Source: a virus
Reading direction: 5' to 3' (one strand)
Virus record (IMG/VR): IMGVR_UViG_3300047546_001246
Coordinates: 1-35,113 of that record
Length of the DNA: 35,113 nt
This document shows positions 30,928 to 35,113 of this stretch, piece after piece (within the stretch, counting starts at the first letter, position 1; each line of letters starts with the position of its first letter). The position numbers and the translations under genes were made by a program. The notes beneath the pieces were generated by a model, which was given only the letters and a program-made list of their open reading frames with translations, made no database searches and was not told the origin of the DNA.

Positions 30928-31000
30928 CCTCCTACGAATAGTTGACGAAGATCGCTGCGGTTACAGGCCGCAACTCGCCTCGGCTTGTCCTCGTAGGAGG
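30928..31000 (-). promoter_or_regulatory. Capsid 5' leader: RBS within long-range hairpin
   Basis: On the minus strand CCTCCTACGA (complement of 30991-31000) can pair perfectly over 10 bp with TCGTAGGAGG (complement of 30928-30937), which contains the whole capsid ribosome-binding site. The loop is 53 nt. It could hide the site until translation, a protein or cleavage opens it. This is a sequence observation; the regulation is inferred. Confidence 0.5.
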
Positions 31001-31031
31001 GGCCCTAAAAACGTCTGTGCTGCGCGGGGCC

Positions 31032-31244
31032 TTAACTTAGGATGTCGACCGGTTTCGGTTTACGTCCGCGTGAAGACTTGTCCGCTATCTCCGCCGGTTG
31101 GTTATCCGGCGTCGACGCTTGACAAAAATTGTATAGCAGGCGTGCGATATTCACAACACCATCTGGAGAATAATCCCCGGACGGTCTTGCGATCTGCACG
31201 GCCAACTCCAGGCAACCTAGACGTATCTCGGCGTCACCGCTCAT
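31032..31244 (-). CDS. Small hypothetical protein between scaffold and capsid
   Basis: A 70-residue protein whose ATG shares a base with the scaffold stop (TGATG), with GGAGGG upstream. A helical N-terminus (MSGDAEIRLGCLELAVQIAR, DGVVNIARLLYNFCQA) is followed by a basic Pro/Lys tail (SSRGRKPKPVDIL). It may be an assembly cofactor. The family is not recognised. Confidence 0.6.
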   Translation of the reverse strand: MSGDAEIRLGCLELAVQIARPSGDYSPDGVVNIARLLYNFCQASTPDNQPAEIADKSSRGRKPKPVDILS

Positions 31245-32161
31245 CACGAGCCCTCCGGAAACGCGTAGCTGTGCAACTGCGCCATGCGGGTGCGCGCCGT
31301 CGAGTCGCCCTTCAGATACTTGTCGGTGAAGTCACGGTCTTGCATGAGCGACTGGATCTGCGCTTTCGCCTGCGCCGGGGTTAGTGCGGATCCAAAACCG
31401 GACGGCGAGTCGCTGGTGACCAAACTGTCTTCCCGCATCCCAGCGCCGACACGCTGGAGCAAGTTCATCGTGGCGCGATGCCCCAGAGCGTCAGACAGCT
31501 TGTCGATGGTGGCCGCGTCCAGGTTCAACCCACGCGCGCCGGCTTGAGCCTGCGCCAAGTTCTGAGTAAACGCCTGACCCCATTCCGACTTCAGCGCCAT
31601 GTCCTGCGCCTGGAAATCCGCTTGGCGCTGCGCCTCGGCGGCTTGGGTGCTTTGCTGGACCAGCCCGTTGTACCACCCGGCCAAAGCTTCGCCCTGCGTC
31701 TTCGTCAGCCCGAGCTCGTGGAACTTGGCCAACGACGCCTCGTGCACAGCCTTGTCGCCGCCTTGTGGAAGCTCTACCTTGTACCCATCCGGACCCGTGG
31801 GGCGGCCAAGGCGATCAAACACCGCGGCCCACTCTTTGGGATCTGCGTCGGCTTTCGGGATGACCACGGCGTTGCCGGCCTTGTCCGCGCCAAGCAGTTT
31901 TTCCAAATTGCGGTAGCCGTCCAACACCTGCCGCGGATCGTTCCAGCCTTTGTTTTGAACGTAGCCGATCGTGGTCTCGTCCGCGCCTTCCAACCAACTC
32001 GGGGCGGCGACGTTAGCCGGAGCCGCGGGCGGCGTCGTCACCTGTTGCCCGGTTGGCGCGCTTGGCGCAGCGGGAGCCGCTGACAACATTGCGCTGCTGG
32101 ATGAAACTGCGGACGGGGCTGCGCCTTGCCCACCGTCAGTGGAGGCGATCTGATCTGCCAT
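31244..32161 (-). CDS. Scaffold protein
   Basis: A 305-residue acidic, helical protein. The N-terminal 50 residues are Ala/Pro/Ser-rich and disordered. The conserved block SWLEGADETTIGYVQNKGWN, DPRQVLDGYRNLEKLLGADK and GYKVELPQGGDKAVHEASLA marks phage scaffolds of this type. It continues with long Ala/Gln helices (STQAAEAQRQADFQ, QAQAGARGLNLDA) and a basic C-terminus (RTRMAQLHSYAFPEGS) that would bind the capsid shell. Position before the major capsid gene fits. It guides procapsid assembly and then leaves. Confidence 0.85.
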   Translation of the reverse strand: MADQIASTDGGQGAAPSAVSSSSAMLSAAPAAPSAPTGQQVTTPPAAPANVAAPSWLEGADETTIGYVQNKGWNDPRQVLDGYRNLEKLLGADKAGNAVVIPKADADPKEWAAVFDRLGRPTGPDGYKVELPQGGDKAVHEASLAKFHELGLTKTQGEALAGWYNGLVQQSTQAAEAQRQADFQAQDMALKSEWGQAFTQNLAQAQAGARGLNLDAATIDKLSDALGHRATMNLLQRVGAGMREDSLVTSDSPSGFGSALTPAQAKAQIQSLMQDRDFTDKYLKGDSTARTRMAQLHSYAFPEGS

Positions 32162-32167
32162 AGTGGA

Positions 32168-32449
32168 TTACTCCTGGGGAGGGTTTTTGGAAACGACCAC
32201 GGGCCCGCCGTATGCGCGCCACAGGTCTTCTTCAGACAGGTTGAGGTGCTGCGCGATCCGCAGCCACACCTCTCTCCGCCCTTCAGCCACCGCATGAATA
32301 CGCGGGTCGGCATGAAACGTGCTCTCACGCGCACGGCAGAACTTGGCCAAATCGGCCAAGACCTTCGCCCCGTGCGGCGTGTCAAACGTTCGTATGTAAT
32401 CCGTCTGGCGTTCAGCCAGGAATGCGCGAGATTGGTTTGGTTTGTTCAT
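32168..32449 (-). CDS. Bbp19-like phage protein
   Basis: A 93-residue protein. It matches the family named from Bordetella phage Bbp19: an N-terminal DYIRTFDTPHGAKVLADLAK, FCRARESTFHADPRIHAVAE, GRREVWLRIAQHLNLSEEDL, and an acidic/Pro end. It is always found between portal and scaffold genes and is probably a head-assembly factor. It has a 4-nt overlap with the portal stop. The role is inferred from conserved position. Confidence 0.85.
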   Translation of the reverse strand: MNKPNQSRAFLAERQTDYIRTFDTPHGAKVLADLAKFCRARESTFHADPRIHAVAEGRREVWLRIAQHLNLSEEDLWRAYGGPVVVSKNPPQE

Positions 32450-34209
32450 GCGCCGTTAGGTTGTCCGGCATAGGGCGCTGTGCCTTCCGGATTAGCTGCT
32501 TTGGCCATTGCGGCCATGCCCGGCAACGCCTGGGTGAGTTGCTGCGCGGCCTGCGCCTGTTGCCGGTTTTGGCGGATCTGCTCGACTTGTTTCGGATCGC
32601 GCATGAACCTGAACGGCGCGCCATTGATCTGCATCAGCTCAGGGATGATGGCGTCCGTGTCAAAGAAGTCCATGACGCTGGGGTCTTGGGTCTGAGCGGC
32701 GATCTCGGCCGCCCACTGGAACGTGCGCATGGTGCCGGCCGCCTCATCCGAGCGCATCGCACGATTAAGCGGCGCGTCATACTCGACCATGTAGTTCGCC
32801 CCAGCTTCCACCAACGCTTGCGGGGGAGGGGGGATCAAACCCTGCCACACCAGCAAATCAAACTCGCGCTCGATCTGCGGACCAATGCTCTCCGACTGGA
32901 AGCGACCCATCGTCGGGCTGAGAAGCGCACCCTTTTCCCGGGCGCGTTCGAGCACTTCGGTGGCCGTCATCTGCGGCGTCTGCACCAAGATCTGGAAAAG
33001 CGTAACGAGGAAAGCGTCGTTGATGGCGAGCCTCTCGTCGTCCATCAGCTCTTTGCCAATCGCCAGATTGCCAACCGGCAAAGCGTGGACAAGAGCGCGA
33101 CCATCCGCATTCACGCCGCCGTAGTTGACCGCCCCCGGTTTCAGGCTGAACCCATCCAAGACGCCATCGTCGTGCGCCAACAACACCGGATCCACGGTCC
33201 GATGCCCTTGCTTGATGATGGTCTTCTTTTCCTCGTTGAGCACATTGATCGAGGGCAGCACGTTCATCGCCGGGCTGCGGCCGTACAGCTCCCCGGGCGC
33301 GGTGACGTAGCGCGCGGTGGAATACGGCATGCAACGATACCCACCCCTGTGCAAGAGGATCTGCGCCTCCCGCAACACGTAGTAACTGGCGTACCGATAC
33401 CCCTTCGCGTTGACAGCACGCGGGTCGTAGTCGGGATTGGGTTTGACGATGTGGATGATCTGGACTTCGTTTTCAGGCTTGTCCTTGAGCTGACTCGCGT
33501 AGCGCTCGCCCATCATCCCGGGCCACTTCTGCTCAATCTGACGCAAGGTCATCTTGAACCGGCGATACACCTTGTCCACCTGACCTTGAAAGTTGGTCGC
33601 AAAGAACAACTCGCCAAGGTGGATATTGCGATACCGCAACCCTTTCATCTGAGGACGCAAGGGGTCGCTGTATTCGTCCGTGAACAGACACGACGTGCCA
33701 AACGCCCCAATCCCCACATACCCATCATGCTGGTTTGCCTGATATCCGCTGTGAGGGCTGTAGCGGTAGTAAAACATCGCGTCATTGACCTGATCGAACC
33801 ACAACTGCACATCGCGGCGTTTCATCAGGTTCATGTCGGGATGGCGAAGCTTGTGCCACTTGTTGTTGGCTGGAGTTAGCATCGACTCCATAGCCGCAGC
33901 GAATTTCCACAGCGCGGCGTTGGCCGTCACGTCAAACTGCTCTTGATTGCGCTTGACGCCAGGGACCATGTTCCCTTGCTGGTAGAAGCTCGTCGAGTAG
34001 TACGGCAGCACTTTAAGCGCCACCTCTTCCCAATGCTTCTCCCAGATCCCGCGCCGGCTTTCGACAGTTTGGAACTCACGTAGAAGCGTCGCGGCCAACG
34101 CTTGCCCTTCGTCCCCTTTCGGCGTCTTGTCCTCGCGCTTAGGCGCGGTGGCGAACGGCGACTTCGGGGTCTTAGAGTCTTCGAGCGCGGCGCTTGACGT
34201 GGTGGCCAT
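32446..34209 (-). CDS. Portal (head-tail connector) protein
   Basis: A 587-residue protein of the podovirus head-to-tail connector family (PF12236-type). Signatures include VESRRGIWEKHWEEVALKVL, DVTANAALWKFAAAMESMLT, WHKLRHPDMN, YVGIGAFGTSCLFTDEY and RYRNIHLGELFFATNFQGQV, then SPAMNVLPSINVLNEEKKTI, QTPQMTATEVLERAREKGAL and LSPTMGRFQSESIGPQIERE. The Gln/Ala-rich C-terminus (QIRQNRQQAQAAQQLTQALP) would form a barrel into the capsid. It builds the dodecameric ring for DNA packaging and tail attachment. Confidence 0.95.
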   Translation of the reverse strand: MATTSSAALEDSKTPKSPFATAPKREDKTPKGDEGQALAATLLREFQTVESRRGIWEKHWEEVALKVLPYYSTSFYQQGNMVPGVKRNQEQFDVTANAALWKFAAAMESMLTPANNKWHKLRHPDMNLMKRRDVQLWFDQVNDAMFYYRYSPHSGYQANQHDGYVGIGAFGTSCLFTDEYSDPLRPQMKGLRYRNIHLGELFFATNFQGQVDKVYRRFKMTLRQIEQKWPGMMGERYASQLKDKPENEVQIIHIVKPNPDYDPRAVNAKGYRYASYYVLREAQILLHRGGYRCMPYSTARYVTAPGELYGRSPAMNVLPSINVLNEEKKTIIKQGHRTVDPVLLAHDDGVLDGFSLKPGAVNYGGVNADGRALVHALPVGNLAIGKELMDDERLAINDAFLVTLFQILVQTPQMTATEVLERAREKGALLSPTMGRFQSESIGPQIEREFDLLVWQGLIPPPPQALVEAGANYMVEYDAPLNRAMRSDEAAGTMRTFQWAAEIAAQTQDPSVMDFFDTDAIIPELMQINGAPFRFMRDPKQVEQIRQNRQQAQAAQQLTQALPGMAAMAKAANPEGTAPYAGQPNGA

Positions 34210-34464
34210 CTATTGCCCTAACAAGATTTTGGACGTGTACTTCTGGTCCTCGGTCGTGCCCGCGCCACCCGTCAACAGCGTCGACGTGCGACCACGTTGA
34301 ATGCCTGCGGCCGCCGTCTGCGCGGCAGCGTCGAGCTGTTGCTGCTGATCCGTATCCGTCGAACTGACCATGGGCGGGGGCGCTAATTGCGGCGTTTTAG
34401 GTGTGTCCGAAATGAGCCCGACAGCTTGCCCCACACCGCGCACGATTTTGCTCATGAAGGACAT
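34210..34464 (-). CDS. Small tail-assembly-like protein (gp7.3-like)
   Basis: An 84-residue protein: MSFMSKIVRGVGQAVGL, a Pro-rich linker (TPKTPQLAPPPM), a Gln/Ala helix (DQQQQLDAAAQTAAAG), and IQRGRTSTLLTGGAGTTEDQ before a KYTSKILLGQ end. The RGRxSTxLTGG motif marks a small protein found beside portal genes in T7-like and related phages, comparable to T7 gp7.3, which joins the tail during assembly. The relation is by position and motif only. Confidence 0.65.
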   Translation of the reverse strand: MSFMSKIVRGVGQAVGLISDTPKTPQLAPPPMVSSTDTDQQQQLDAAAQTAAAGIQRGRTSTLLTGGAGTTEDQKYTSKILLGQ

Positions 34465-34487
34465 AGCGTGACCCCATTATGGTGCGA

Positions 34488-35113
34488 TTACCTCAATATA
34501 GCATAGTCAATATCGCGAGCCACACGATTTCGCAAGCTGCTGTTGTTACGGGAGTGCTTGGCGTCGACGCGGGCCACGGGTTGTGCAAACGTCAACGCCA
34601 ACGCCTCGGCGCTGTCTGGTGAGGCCAACCCCCGTGATTTCATGTGGTCCTTGCCCTCCAACTGCAGCTTGTTGCTGCTCGGATGGTAGTTGTATTCGGG
34701 GCTGATGAGGTCCGTCACCAGATCGCTGTCGCTCTCGGGAATGGCTCCGGTCATGAGCCAATCCCGCATTCGACCCCATATCTCCACCCGCTTGTTGTAG
34801 TAAGTGCTCGCGTCGCTGGCGCTTGCCCCCGCCTGCACTTCGATGACCTTGTACCCCCAAGCTTTCAGGTTATCGACCACGCCGCCGCCGACCCCGTTGC
34901 CGTCCACAAAGATGGCGTGCACCTTGTACTTCACGGCCATATCGGCCACGGTTGAGGCCAATTGCACAGTGTCCACACCCTTGAATTTCTGCCACGGGAT
35001 GGAACGCGCATCGCGCCCCTTGCGAAACGCAATGACGCTTTTGTCTTCCCCAAACCTTGCGACATCCACACCCATCACCAAGGGACTGCCAGGATCCGGG
35101 ATGACCTCGCGGG
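34488..35113 (-). CDS. terL: Terminase large subunit, nuclease domain (5' truncated)
   Basis: The minus-strand frame is open to the window edge and covers the C-terminal 208 residues, including REVIPDPGSP before the first listed Met. The RNase H-like nuclease shows MGVDVARFGEDKSVIAF (first Asp), AIFVDGNGVGGGVVDNL (second Asp) and SPDSAEALALTFA (third Asp), plus YYNKRVEIWGRMRDWL. The ATPase half is outside the window. It cuts and packages the genome through the portal. As the first late structural gene seen here, it fixes the direction of the head module. Confidence 0.93.
   Translation of the reverse strand, partial: REVIPDPGSPLVMGVDVARFGEDKSVIAFRKGRDARSIPWQKFKGVDTVQLASTVADMAVKYKVHAIFVDGNGVGGGVVDNLKAWGYKVIEVQAGASASDASTYYNKRVEIWGRMRDWLMTGAIPESDSDLVTDLISPEYNYHPSSNKLQLEGKDHMKSRGLASPDSAEALALTFAQPVARVDAKHSRNNSSLRNRVARDIDYAILR

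Noticed and set aside
32422-33879. 485-codon plus-strand frame opposite the portal gene
   Set aside because: No motif, biased His/Val/Leu/Arg composition, and the portal signatures on the minus strand explain the DNA.
16145-34498. Shared GATTACCTCAA at 16147 and 34487 as a late promoter or operator repeat
   Set aside because: On the minus strand it reads TTGAGGTAATC. At 16147 it is the endopeptidase ribosome site; two copies of a GAGGT-like string are expected by chance and common Shine-Dalgarno use.

Overview
This window is most of the genome of a temperate, short-tailed (podovirus-type) phage. Three things support this: a tyrosine integrase beside an attachment site, a T7-like ejection and tail module (gp11-, gp12-, gp13-, gp14-like proteins plus two very large internal virion proteins), and a head module of portal, Bbp19-like protein, scaffold and major capsid. 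The att core is the 3' part of a bacterial tRNA-Asn(GTT). With the GC-rich composition and the Bbp19-type head gene (a family named from a Bordetella phage), this suggests a proteobacterial, probably betaproteobacterial, host. That host call is inference. The att core lies in the middle of the window with phage genes on both sides, so the sequence represents the attP (virion, episomal or circular) arrangement and not a prophage with host flanks.

Layout: 1-5092 (+) is a tightly packed early operon of small, mostly unknown genes, many joined by ATGA or GTGA overlaps, with short direct repeats at some gene joints. 5098-13990 (+) is the replication module: an SNF2-type helicase, a Pro/Ala-linker protein, a DUF2800 Cas4/AddB-like nuclease, a DUF2815 ssDNA-binding-like protein, a family A DNA polymerase, a small zinc protein and a prim-pol/SF3 helicase. 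13993-15570 (+) is the recombination module: an excisionase-like HTH protein, attP with two pairs of identical arm-type repeats, and the integrase. From 15567 down to the right end everything is on the minus strand. In transcription order (right to left) it runs terminase (truncated at the window edge), a small tail-assembly-like protein, portal, Bbp19-like, scaffold, major capsid, decoration-like protein, small structural proteins, tail tubular A and B, gp13-like GNAT protein, gp14-like core protein, SLT-containing ejection protein, giant ejection protein, tailspike, a second tail protein, then a coiled-coil/TM protein, an M15 endopeptidase and a holin. A minus-strand terminator that overlaps the 3' end of the integrase gene closes the late transcript.

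The main discovery candidate is inside the DNA polymerase gene. An 867-nt intein (blocks A, B, F and G all visible; Cys1, terminal His-Asn, +1 Cys) interrupts the O-helix (motif B) of the polymerase. It carries no endonuclease in its own frame. Instead, a complete 249-codon HNH endonuclease gene is nested inside it in another frame, with its own AAGGAG ribosome-binding site and ATG. Its TAA stop is formed by the intein's last two codons (CAT AAC, the splicing His-Asn). Both frames stay open throughout, so about 750 nt appear to encode both the middle and end of a self-splicing protein element and an independently translated homing endonuclease. Other points of interest are the attP architecture, a 10-bp complement that could sequester the capsid ribosome-binding site, a GNAT-like domain inside the giant ejection protein, and an alanine repeat protein open in several frames.

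No lysogeny repressor, RNA polymerase, reverse transcriptase, CRISPR array or complete tRNA gene was seen. The genome continues beyond both ends. The longest stretch without a confident gene is the attP region (about 14191-14457).
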